A stretch of 64,000 bases of DNA from Leptolyngbya sp. SIO1E4 (GTDB lineage Bacteria; Cyanobacteriota; Cyanobacteriia; Phormidesmidales; Phormidesmidaceae), in assembly GCA_010672825.2 (NCBI GenBank), contig JAAHFU020000001.1:1116001-1180000 (forward strand), in the 5' to 3' direction. The notes under the pieces are model-generated. The model worked only from the letters and a program-made list of their open reading frames with translations. It ran no database searches and was not told the DNA's origin. Shown piece by piece: positions 45,705 through 54,274 of the stretch (position 1 is the first letter of the stretch; every line of letters begins with the position of its first letter). The translations under genes and the position numbers were made by a program.

Positions 45705-47045
45705 TCAATACACCTCCAAATACTCCGCCACTTCCCAATCTGTAATGTGATCGTGGAACCGCGCTAGCTCAAACTGCTTCACCGTTGAAAACAGCTGGCA
45801 AAACTCTGTCCCTAGCAGCTCCTGCATGGGTTCGTCTGCTGCAAGGGCGGCTAAGGCTGCATCCAATGTTTTGGGAAAGGGGGTGAGGCTGGCATCTTCT
45901 TCACTGGGGCCTACTGTCATCGGCTGCAGTGGGCGCTGCTGCTTCAGCCCCAACAAGCCTGCCGCCAGGGTTGCTGCCGCACTCAGATAAGGGTTACTTA
46001 GCCCTGAACCAGCACGCATTTCCAGATGCGTACTGTCATCTCCCGTGGCCTTCACACGCACCATGGCGGTGCGGTCTTCAATGCCCCAACTAATATTCGA
46101 GGGGGCAAAGGTGTGAGGTTTCAGCCGTCGGTAGCAATTAGGGGTCGGCCCAATCAGAGGCATCATCGCTGCCGCATGATCGAGAATGCCTTGGGTGAAC
46201 GACTTTGCCACCGGGGAAAGCCCATCTGCAGCATCCATATCTAGAAACGCGTTGGTGCCATCCTGGTGCCAAAGGCTAATGTGAAAATGGCAACAGCAGC
46301 CTGCCATATCCGCAAAGGGTTTCGACATAAAGCTAGCCTGGTAGCCCAGATGGTGGGCAATTTCTTTGACTGCGTTTTTAAAGGTAAACGCCTTGTCTGC
46401 CCCCTGAAGCCCCATACCAGGACCATAATTAATTTCAAATTGGGAGGGGGCGTACTCACAGTTATGGGTAATCAGATCAATGCCTGCCGCCTGCAGATAC
46501 TCCAGCATTTGGCCTAGTTCAGGCACGTATTGGTTACGAATGTGGTTAAAAATATGGAGCCCGTCGAATAAAGGTTTGTGGGTCTCAGCATCCAGTAGAT
46601 AAAACTCAAACTCATGCCCCATCATCACCTCAAAGCCCATCTGCCGAGCCAAGTTCAGCAACGACTGCAGAACGTAGCGAGGGGCACCTTTGATCGGGTC
46701 GTCGGAACTCCAGTAGGCATCACAAATAACCTTGACAGTGTTGTCCATCCAGGGGACTGGCGTGCAGCTCTCAATATCAGGGAACAGCAGCATATCGCAG
46801 TACTTACGCTCTTCGTGGTAGCCCGATGCTGGCACCACCAATGAAGCCGTATCCAGCGCCAGAGTGCCCCCATAGAGGTTGAGCCCTTTGCGGGCATAGC
46901 CCTCGACCTTGCCCAGGGGGATGACTTTTAGCCGCGAAACTCCATGCAGATCAGGGATTTCGAAACGCACATACTTGACGCCCTGATCCTTTAGAGAATT
47001 GACCCAGCTAGAAATACCCTCAACACTTGGCGCAGCTACAACCAT
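45705..47045 (-). CDS. glutamine-synthetase-like gamma-glutamyl-amine ligase
   Basis: The 446-residue protein has the GS beta-grasp and catalytic domains: VKYVRFEIPDLHGVSRLKV, GHEFEFYLLD and NCEYAPSQFEINY (metal glutamates), CCCHFHISLW (ATP-site His), PNCYRRLKP and EMRAGSGLSNPYLSAAATL. It lacks the adenylylation-site Tyr of GSI-beta. The C-terminal NPYL loop differs from true GS, as in PuuA, GmaS and IpuC, which glutamylate amines. Its operon with three PhyH oxygenases suggests it activates an amine as a gamma-glutamyl derivative. The ATG at 47045 starts the conserved part; a much longer open frame upstream is Pro-rich low-complexity. Confidence 0.85.
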   Translation of the reverse strand: MVVAAPSVEGISSWVNSLKDQGVKYVRFEIPDLHGVSRLKVIPLGKVEGYARKGLNLYGGTLALDTASLVVPASGYHEERKYCDMLLFPDIESCTPVPWMDNTVKVICDAYWSSDDPIKGAPRYVLQSLLNLARQMGFEVMMGHEFEFYLLDAETHKPLFDGLHIFNHIRNQYVPELGQMLEYLQAAGIDLITHNCEYAPSQFEINYGPGMGLQGADKAFTFKNAVKEIAHHLGYQASFMSKPFADMAGCCCHFHISLWHQDGTNAFLDMDAADGLSPVAKSFTQGILDHAAAMMPLIGPTPNCYRRLKPHTFAPSNISWGIEDRTAMVRVKATGDDSTHLEMRAGSGLSNPYLSAAATLAAGLLGLKQQRPLQPMTVGPSEEDASLTPFPKTLDAALAALAADEPMQELLGTEFCQLFSTVKQFELARFHDHITDWEVAEYLEVY

Positions 47046-47280
47046 GGCTCTTGTCTTCGACGACGTCTTTAATGTCTCGGAGAATTTTGGTGGGTGTTGT
47101 ATCAGAGGGGACAAAGTAGGGAAGGGGTGAAGATAGGGGTGGAGGGGAGATAGGGGAATAGGGCAATGGGGGGCAGGATTGGGGTTAGAACTTTTCTGAT
47201 TGAGACAGGGCGATCGCCAAATGCGGTGACTGTAGGAGGAAAGGGGTGGACGTAGGGTTTCCTGTTGGGAGCAGCACGCC

Positions 47281-47394
47281 CTAGACCCCAAACCCCTAGA
47301 CCCCAGACCCCAAACCCTCAGACCCTAAACCCCTAGACCCCAAACCCTAGACCCCAAACCCCAAACGTACTGAACTCAACCAACAAAACCATAG
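47281..47394 (-). repeat. repeat family A, copy A6, with expanded telomere-like core
   Basis: On the minus strand it starts ATGGTTTTGTTGGTTGAG and CAGTACGTTTGGGG, then runs into about eleven G-runs separated by TTT, TCTA or TTTA (units such as GGGTTTGGGGTCTAG). The element's normal G-rich core has been amplified. It begins 11 bp after the stop of the peptidase-like gene, in the gene's direction. Strong quadruplex potential on the minus strand. Confidence 0.8.
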
Positions 47395-47404
47395 AACCTG
47401 CAAA

Positions 47405-48271
47405 CTACATCAACATAGGAGAACCGTTATCCCACGCGGCAATCTGAAAACCGACTTTTTCCGCAACGGCAATAAGGTGGGGGCGCACTTTGGTTGTGAC
47501 AAACAGTGCTATCCCACCTTGGGTAGGCTGATTAGGGCGCTGGAGGGATTGGGCCAAGGCTGCAGGAGGCTGAAAGTGCAGGCCATTCCAGCCGAAGTGG
47601 GGGTAGGTGTCGAGCACAGCATACAGAGCATGCCCCTTCCCATCGGAGCCAGGTGCATCGTCTTGCAGGGGTACGGAGCCTGCGCCGTCTGATTCGTTCC
47701 GCAGTTGACCAATCAGCAGCGCGAAATGGCCAACTTTCCAGTCGGCTAGTGGTGGTGATAGCTCCCCTGTTTGCAGATAGGTCAACACCGTTAGCGGCGC
47801 TAGGTGAAAGTTCCAGAGGTAGCTCGTGTGAACATTCAGAATTGGAACTGCTTGCCAGTCGGGATGGGTTTGGCAGAGGTTCCGAATGGCGTCTAGTCCG
47901 TCTACCCAGTGGGTAGTTTGCAGGGGAACGAGGCAAAAGCGACCTTGACTTAACGTTTCGGTCGCGTGGATGAGCCCGGTAACAGAGGTGCCGCAGGCAT
48001 CCAGGTTGGGGGTAGTGGGGATGCGATCGTAGTTGTGACCGAAGCGAGGGGTAGCTTTGGAAGGTAACCAATCAGCGGGATCACCCTGGCTAGGGAGAAC
48101 GGTGGCGGCTGAGAGGGCAACATCTACGGCAGATACTGAAAGCCCATCATAAACCTGCAGCAATAAAGAGACCCAGTAGGGGCCGCAGAGGTTATCCGGC
48201 TGCTGTCCTACTTTTTCGTAGCGATGTATTAGCGGTTCGAGGCCAGGGAAAGTGGTTAGTTTCAGCTGCAT
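47405..48271 (-). CDS. cysteine-peptidase-like protein of unknown function
   Basis: The 288-residue soluble protein has a Cys in a papain/C39-like context (DNLCGPYWVSLLLQVY, residues ~26-41), a possible catalytic His in VGHFALLIG (about 180-188) and an acidic residue in YAVLDTYPHFG. That order (Cys, His, Asp) fits a papain-fold peptidase, transglutaminase or acyltransferase. There is no signal peptide. I do not recognise a named family with certainty. It is on the same strand as the ligase-PhyH operon, 360 bp upstream. Confidence 0.6.
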   Translation of the reverse strand: MQLKLTTFPGLEPLIHRYEKVGQQPDNLCGPYWVSLLLQVYDGLSVSAVDVALSAATVLPSQGDPADWLPSKATPRFGHNYDRIPTTPNLDACGTSVTGLIHATETLSQGRFCLVPLQTTHWVDGLDAIRNLCQTHPDWQAVPILNVHTSYLWNFHLAPLTVLTYLQTGELSPPLADWKVGHFALLIGQLRNESDGAGSVPLQDDAPGSDGKGHALYAVLDTYPHFGWNGLHFQPPAALAQSLQRPNQPTQGGIALFVTTKVRPHLIAVAEKVGFQIAAWDNGSPMLM

Positions 48272-48681
48272 CTGTACTCAGTTCTCTCTGGGTTAAAGGT
48301 AAGCCGATTCGGCCATAGCAGTTGTTCAATTAAGTGGTGCAGAGTGGATCGGAACTCAGGGTTAAGCGGATAAGCGTCATAGAGTTTGGGTTACTAAAAC
48401 TGAAGGCAACCTTACCGCTAATGCCAACAGAGGACTCAAGACGAACCGCTGAAGCTCATTGACCTAAGCAATTGAGCGCGTTGCCCATCGAAATGGTTCA
48501 ACGCCTATGATGACAATTTCTTCTCAAAGAAATTTCAGTGCCTTTTTTTTGATAGGAAATTGGCACCATTGCTAGCAAAATATTTCTTCTATCTGGGAAA
48601 ATTTAACTAATGGAACTTACGCACCTGACCAGACTGTGTAACGCCTGACTGAGAACTTTCTTACCCCAGCCACCGTTGTCT
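48272..48681. other. divergent intergenic region
   Basis: About 410 bp between the peptidase-like and methyltransferase genes, presumed to hold both promoters. AT-rich around 48530-48620. No operator or gene recognised. Confidence 0.4.
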
Positions 48682-49350
48682 ATGAAGTCCTTGCTCCAGT
48701 CCAACCAACGCGCCAAACTTGATGCCAGCAGCGATACCTTCTTCTACGAGGTGCCTCGCTTCGTCACCCATGTAGACGAGGGCTTCATTCAACAACTGAC
48801 CGACCTTTATCGAGAACGACTGCAGCCCGGTAGCCGCATTCTCGACATGATGAGCAGTTGGGTCTCTCACCTGCCTGAAGACATGACCTTTGAGTGGATC
48901 GAAGGCCACGGCATGAATGAAGAGGAACTGGCCAGAAATCCACGCCTTGATCACTACTTCGTGCAAAACCTCAACGAAAATGACACCTTGCCCTTCGAAG
49001 ACCAGTCCTTTGATGCGGCGCTGAACACCGTTTCAGTGCAGTACCTGCAATATCCCGAAGCCGTCTTTGCCGAGATTTACCGCATTCTGAAACCCGGTGG
49101 TATTGCCATCATCAGCTTCTCGAATCGGATGTTTTACCAAAAGGCGATCGCGGCCTGGCGAGACGGCACGGAAATGCAGCGAGTGGGGCTGGTTAAGCAA
49201 TATTGTCAGTCGGTGCCTGGGTTTGGCACCCCAGAGGTGATTGCCCAGCCCTCAAACGTCCCCCCCTTTCTGCAGATGCTGGGGTTAGCGGGGGGTGACC
49301 CATTTTATGCGGTGATTGCCGAACGGATGGAACGGCTGGTTCGCGATTGA
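48682..49350 (+). CDS. class I SAM-dependent methyltransferase
   Basis: The 222-residue protein has the Rossmann methyltransferase core: motif I in GSRILDMMSSWVSHLP (atypical, Gly-poor), LPFEDQSFDAALNTVSVQYL (motifs II-III) and IYRILKPGGIAIISFS (post II). A Gly-poor motif I with DMMSSW is typical of a plant/cyanobacterial subgroup of unknown substrate. It may be unrelated to the nearby amine genes. ATG at 48682; a TTG two codons upstream is possible. Confidence 0.82.
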   Translation: MKSLLQSNQRAKLDASSDTFFYEVPRFVTHVDEGFIQQLTDLYRERLQPGSRILDMMSSWVSHLPEDMTFEWIEGHGMNEEELARNPRLDHYFVQNLNENDTLPFEDQSFDAALNTVSVQYLQYPEAVFAEIYRILKPGGIAIISFSNRMFYQKAIAAWRDGTEMQRVGLVKQYCQSVPGFGTPEVIAQPSNVPPFLQMLGLAGGDPFYAVIAERMERLVRD

Positions 49351-50590
49351 GAGAGCCCCTTCGTAACCGACCGTTACAGACCCTCACCAGGGTTTGGGTA
49401 GCCTGGTGCAAGTGAGGGTAGAACATCTGGATCAAGCAGCGGCCAGGGTTGGGAACCTAGACCGGGCTTCATCCGAACGCACACTGCTGCCAACGTGGCC
49501 AACCGTAAAAGTTCACAGCAAACAGCACTAAGCGAGATCGCGCCTTATCTTTCAGTACAAGGATTTTGGGTCTAAGCTGGGTATTGCATCCAGCCAGCGT
49601 AGTGATGACCTTGCTCAGGCAACTGCAGCCAGCCTGAGTTTCGGCAACGGGCATAACTGAGTGTATTCAGTTGAATTTATTGCCGCTTGTCACCCGTTTT
49701 CCCACGATTAATGAGCAGCTCCACTAGAGAGCTATCACAGTAGGCATGTGTGTTAGGGGCGAGCAGACACTAAGCCGTCCTGTTATCAAGCTTTTTGTTC
49801 ATCCCTCTGATATTTGCGATCGCGGGCATTTGCAGGCTAACAAACTGCCTAGAATTGGGGCTTGGGGATTTTAATCCAATATACAAACACGGTGGGACAG
49901 CAGTCGAAATCAAGCTGTTAGTTCAATAATTGCGCCTCAAAAACATTACACTGCCTAGATTGATCTATTCCTCAAAATACCCTAGAGTCTTCCAGTAAGA
50001 ATCCGTTGGAGCGCATTAAAATTGTGTGAGATTAGCATCGAGTCTAACCTGCTCAGAAGGTTCTCTTTTGCTTTTACTTAGGATTTTCAGGTCAGATATT
50101 ATCAGGTATTTTCATCGAGCATAGCGAACAGCGTCAGAATTTCTCGCTTTGAGTAGGCTTGCAAAAATGCCTGCCACTGTTGCCAGCACCACTGCTGCAT
50201 TAAAGCAGAGTGAAGCGTCTATTGCGAGTACTACCAGCACCCTCAGGCTTGACTAAAGCTCTTACCAGCTTGCACATTAAGCCATCTTTAAACTTCCTTA
50301 AGCAGAAGAATCTTGGTTGCATCAACTGATATAGACACAGCAATTATCTTTTTCAGAAACTCCTCTTCTTTCTTACTTTCCATTAAGAGAACAGGATATA
50401 GGACGTAATTTTCCTATAAGCTTTCTTCCAAGCTGTTCTTTATCTTAAAGACTCTCAGATCACGGCCCTTTCTCTTCACATTACGTGGCTGGTCTCGTCA
50501 GTACAGTCATCGTCCCTTAGGAGGTTTCTCGCATTCCTAGGAAGAGAAAGGCTACGTCAGCTTTAGCTTTGTTTATTAGCTTGATATAAC
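49351..50590. other. 1.24-kb region without recognisable genes
   Basis: The longest non-coding stretch in the window, between the methyltransferase and gltS genes. It starts with a hairpin (49381-49418). A 61-codon minus-strand frame at 49469-49654 has no family resemblance. The part after 49850 is AT-rich. It could contain a small RNA or a decayed gene. Confidence 0.45.
49381..49418 (+). terminator. hairpin after the methyltransferase gene
   Basis: CCCTCACCAGG pairs with CCTGG...GTGAGGG (one arm bulged), 31 bp after the stop codon. There is no T-run, so factor-independent termination is uncertain. Confidence 0.45.
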
Positions 50591-52039
50591 ATGTTCACAC
50601 TCAAGGATGTTTTCTTCGCTTTTGTGATGATTGCGCTCTTGGTACTTGCAGGGCGCTACATCAAACAAAAAGTTCGTTGGCTGCAAAGACTTTATCTGCC
50701 TGAGTCAATTGTGGCAGGGGTTCTGGCATTACTCTTAGGCCCCCAAGTGCTAGGGGCGATCGCCACATCAGTGTCGGGAGAAGAGGCATTACTCTCCGGT
50801 GGGCTCTTTTCAGAACCCATTCGGACTGTATGGTCTCAATCGCCCAGTGTTTTTATCAATATTGTTTTTGCGGCTCTGTTTCTGGGTGAATCCATTCCGA
50901 ACCCCAGAAGTATTTGGCGCAAGGCAGCCCCGCAAGTGGTCTTTGGCCAAACCCTTGCATGGGGGCAATATGTCACGGGTATTTTGGTGACCTTAGCTAT
51001 CTTAATTCCTGTTTTTGGGGCCAATCCAATCTCTGCAGCCCTGATTGAGATTGGGTTTGAGGGGGGCCATGGCACCGCCGGTGGGATGGCCGATACACTC
51101 ACGGAACTCGGCTTTGCAGAAGGGGCAGACTTAGCCTTAGGACTGGCAACCGTGGGCATTGTTTCTGGCATTGTGGCAGGAACTGCCCTGGCTGATTGGG
51201 GACGACGCAAAGGCCATGTTGCAACAGGGTCACAGACCGTCGATGAGGTCGATAGCGTTCCTGAATTGACCCATACAGAAACCCCTGAGATTCGCAATCG
51301 CCGAGCTGTTCTCATGCGGGGATTATTGATCGATCGCCTGTCGGTCAACTTTGGCATTGTAGGAATTGCCATCATCCTGGGTTGGCTGATCCTAAATGGC
51401 CTGATTTGGCTGGAGTCTGTCACCTGGGGCACCGGTGGATTTACGTTCATGACCTACGTACCTTTATTTCCCATGGCGTTGGTCGGCGGCATCCTTGTAC
51501 AAATCTCACTCGAGCGCTTAAATCTGGAGCCCTTAGTCATTCAGCCCTTGATGAAAAGCATCGCAGGCTTAGCCCTGGATGTGGTGGTTGTCACAGCTTT
51601 GGCATCTATTTCCCTGAGGGTAATTGGCAGCAATTTAGGGGTGTTTGCGATTTTAAGCATTGTTGGCATCAGCTGGAACGTCCTCTTCTTTCTGTACTTT
51701 GCACCTCGCATTTTTCCCAGCCACTGGTTTGAAAAGGGCATCGGTGACATGGGTCAGTCTATGGGGGTAACCGCCACTGGCATTCTGCTACTGCGCATGG
51801 TTGATCCAGACAATCACTCTGGTGCGTTTGAGAGTTTTGCCTATAAGCAGCTCTTTTTCGAGCCGATTGTAGGAGGAGGGTTGTTTACTGCAGCGTCTCC
51901 TGCCCTGATCGTCCGCTTTGGGCTCTGGGGCACCTTAATCATTACGGGCGGGCTACTGCTCTTTTGGCTCGCGATGGGATTTATCTTGATCCGTCAAAAT
52001 CGTCGCAGGCTACAGGTCTCCCAAGAACCATCATTGTGA
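50591..52039 (+). CDS. gltS: GltS-type sodium/glutamate symporter
   Basis: The 482-residue protein has about ten to twelve helices and the GltS family motifs YLPESIVAGVLALLLGP, IEIGFEGGHGTAGGMADTL (the first pore loop) and a matching MGQSMGVTATGILLLR loop in the second half. It imports glutamate with sodium. It is monocistronic. Glutamate would be a co-substrate for the nearby gamma-glutamyl ligase, but a link is only inferred. Confidence 0.93.
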   Translation: MFTLKDVFFAFVMIALLVLAGRYIKQKVRWLQRLYLPESIVAGVLALLLGPQVLGAIATSVSGEEALLSGGLFSEPIRTVWSQSPSVFINIVFAALFLGESIPNPRSIWRKAAPQVVFGQTLAWGQYVTGILVTLAILIPVFGANPISAALIEIGFEGGHGTAGGMADTLTELGFAEGADLALGLATVGIVSGIVAGTALADWGRRKGHVATGSQTVDEVDSVPELTHTETPEIRNRRAVLMRGLLIDRLSVNFGIVGIAIILGWLILNGLIWLESVTWGTGGFTFMTYVPLFPMALVGGILVQISLERLNLEPLVIQPLMKSIAGLALDVVVVTALASISLRVIGSNLGVFAILSIVGISWNVLFFLYFAPRIFPSHWFEKGIGDMGQSMGVTATGILLLRMVDPDNHSGAFESFAYKQLFFEPIVGGGLFTAASPALIVRFGLWGTLIITGGLLLFWLAMGFILIRQNRRRLQVSQEPSL

Positions 52040-52120
52040 TTGGGAAGCGTAGTTGGGAGACCTATAGACCTGCCACGCGCTCACACAGCACTTTTTTGTT
52101 ATCTGCGAGGGGGCTCCCTT

Positions 52121-52172
52121 AAAAAATCAACGTGAGTTTAACCGCACAGTTTTGGCTACGCTCGAACTCACG
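52121..52172 (-). terminator. probable terminator of the dev operon
   Basis: On the minus strand, stem CGTGAGTT / AACTCACG with a long loop (about 26 bases) is followed by TTGATTTTTT. It lies 125 bp after the devA stop. Confidence 0.5.
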
Positions 52173-52296
52173 CTCAATCAGAATAAACCCGGAGCATTGA
52201 CGGTGAGCTGTACACAGCCATCGCAATGCCCCGGATTTGCCTGTTGATCAAGGTGGTCTTGTTTCCACCCAAAGAAACGGAGTCGATTTACCCAGA

Positions 52297-53085
52297 TCAC
52301 ATAATAAACATGCGCCGATCAAGGTTTTTGGGATCATGGGTGGCGACAAACGTGTCGAGGGCTTCATCAGATTCTAAGTAGCCGTCTACCAGGTTGATGA
52401 TGCGATCGGCCACGTCCAGAATCCGGTTATCGTGGGTCACCATGAGGATGGTACGGTTTTGCTCGCGGGCCAGTTGCTGCATCAGGGTAACGACGTCGCG
52501 CCCAGATTTTTTGTCCAAAGCAGCCGTCGGTTCGTCGGCCAAAATCAGGGCAGGTTGGTTAACCAGGGCACGGGCGATCGCCACCCGCTGCTTTTGTCCG
52601 CCCGAGAGGGCCTCGGGTTTGTAATCAACCCGATCACTTAACCCAACTTGTTCAAGAATGCCCGTAGCCTGCGATCGCTTGGTCTGAAATTGTCGCTTTA
52701 GCTCCACCGCCATCTCCACATTTTGCGAAGCCGTGAGCGATTCAAACAAATTGTGCGCCTGAAAAATAAACCCAATGTTGCGCCGAACTCCCACCAGTTT
52801 ACGGTTATGCAAGCCTACTAACTCTTGCCCTAATACCTGCAAGCTGCCTTCATAGGCCGAGCGCAGCGCCCCAATCAGCGTCAGCAGAGTCGTTTTCCCA
52901 GAGCCCGAGGGCCCCGTCATGATAACGATTTGCCCCCGAGGCAAGTCTAGATTGACATCACACAGGACCTGCTTACGCAAATCTCCGCGTCCAAAGTAGT
53001 AGTTCAGGTTGCGAATTTGGACAGCGCAGGGCGTGGCTTGAACAGTGCCCGTGAGCGAGTCGGTTTCAGATGAGGATGAAGTCAT
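52297..53085 (-). CDS. devA: DevA-type ABC exporter ATPase
   Basis: The 262-residue ATPase has Walker A GPSGSGKTT (Lys64), signature LSGGQKQRVAIARAL, Walker B LILADEPTAALD and the switch His in VTHD. The MacB/DevA type works with DevC permeases and a DevB fusion protein to export glycolipids or other substrates through TolC. Its ATG overlaps the devC stop by one base (TAATG), so it is translationally coupled. Last gene of the operon. Confidence 0.92.
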   Translation of the reverse strand: MTSSSSETDSLTGTVQATPCAVQIRNLNYYFGRGDLRKQVLCDVNLDLPRGQIVIMTGPSGSGKTTLLTLIGALRSAYEGSLQVLGQELVGLHNRKLVGVRRNIGFIFQAHNLFESLTASQNVEMAVELKRQFQTKRSQATGILEQVGLSDRVDYKPEALSGGQKQRVAIARALVNQPALILADEPTAALDKKSGRDVVTLMQQLAREQNRTILMVTHDNRILDVADRIINLVDGYLESDEALDTFVATHDPKNLDRRMFIM

Positions 53086-54266
53086 TAGCCAAACACCTCT
53101 GCCGGATCAGTAGACTGCACTTTGCGAACCGCGATCGCCCCTGAGATTAAGCACATCACAAAACTCAGGAGATAGATATTCAAAATTCGCTCAGGGGTCA
53201 TGAGAAACACCAGCCCAGTCACATTACCGGCCCCGTTATACAAAAGACGGCTCACCAAGACCCCTGGAATAAAGCCCAACACCGAGAGAATGACGGCTTC
53301 TTGAATCACAATGCCTAACAAGAAAAAGTTGGTGTAGCCCATCGCTTTGAGCGTCGCGTACTCTGACCAGTGATCGGCCACGTCAGTGTAGAGAATTTGA
53401 TACACCAGAATGATGCCAACAAAAAAGCTCATAGTCGTTAGCAAAGAGAACACAAACGCAATATTGGTGCTCTCTCGCCAATAATCCCGCTCTTGAGCCT
53501 CCAGGCTATTGCCAGGCCCAGAACGGTGCATGACCTTAACATCATCTGGCAGGCTAGCTTGCAGTTGTTGAAGCAGCGCCTCCACATCCACACCGGGGGC
53601 CACCTTGACGAGGCCAATATCAGCGGTGGCGAAGCTGCGTTCGTCTTCTTCTGGCCCCCGATTGGCAAAGTAGCGCAGAAAGTTCTGGTCGCTCATAATC
53701 AGGTTGCCGTTACCGGAGGCAAAGTCGGTGCCCAGACTAAAGCTACCGACAATGCGAATTTCGCGATCGGCTAACTCAGTAACAACGCCTGCTTCGCGGG
53801 GGCCGATTTCGGCGCGGGCACGGGTATCGATCAGGGCCGTGTTGGGCATCTTCAGCTGGTCAAGCTGCTCAGCGACCCCCGGCAACGGCAACACCGGATC
53901 GGCCAGGTTAAAGGCTAAGACACGGACAGGGCGGGTTTGCTTGGTGACGGGGTTTTTCCACCGCACATCGCTGATATAGAGAGGATAGGCGTCTTGCACC
54001 CCCTCAAAAGCTCGGGCCTGGTAGAGTCGCCGTCGAGCAAACGACCTGGGTACAAACATATTGTTCTTCAGACGATTAATGATGACGATCTCGCCGTTGA
54101 GCCGATTAATGACCTGCACCTGACTGTCATACAAGGCATTTTTGAAGCCCGTAAACAGAAACATCAGCAGCACCGCAAACCCCACACCCGCCAGTGAGGT
54201 CACGAACTTGCGGCGATCGTGGATCAGGTTTAATAAGGCCAGGGGTGTCCGTTTCCAAAGCGTCAT
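53085..54266 (-). CDS. devC: DevC-type ABC exporter permease, second copy
   Basis: The 393-residue MacB-fold permease has an N-terminal helix (FVTSLAGVGFAVLLMFLFTG), a large periplasmic domain and three C-terminal helices (FVFSLLTTMSFFVGIILVYQ, then EYATLKAMGYTNFFLLGIV, then ILNIYLLSFVMCLIS). It is related to, but distinct from, the adjacent upstream devC (shared LALLNLxxxR, LYQILYTDxxDH, EYATLKAMGY). The two probably form a heterodimer. An eight-base gap separates them. Confidence 0.9.
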   Translation of the reverse strand: MTLWKRTPLALLNLIHDRRKFVTSLAGVGFAVLLMFLFTGFKNALYDSQVQVINRLNGEIVIINRLKNNMFVPRSFARRRLYQARAFEGVQDAYPLYISDVRWKNPVTKQTRPVRVLAFNLADPVLPLPGVAEQLDQLKMPNTALIDTRARAEIGPREAGVVTELADREIRIVGSFSLGTDFASGNGNLIMSDQNFLRYFANRGPEEDERSFATADIGLVKVAPGVDVEALLQQLQASLPDDVKVMHRSGPGNSLEAQERDYWRESTNIAFVFSLLTTMSFFVGIILVYQILYTDVADHWSEYATLKAMGYTNFFLLGIVIQEAVILSVLGFIPGVLVSRLLYNGAGNVTGLVFLMTPERILNIYLLSFVMCLISGAIAVRKVQSTDPAEVFG

Positions 54267-54274
54267 CGGCTTAC

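Noticed and set aside
42662-47394. CRISPR-like direct repeats in G-rich tracts
   Set aside because: Units are short, contiguous and lack unique spacers; they are low-complexity tandem repeats.
49469-49654. 61-codon minus-strand frame with a Trp-rich tail
   Set aside because: No family resemblance and no ribosome-binding site; could be a remnant but cannot be supported.
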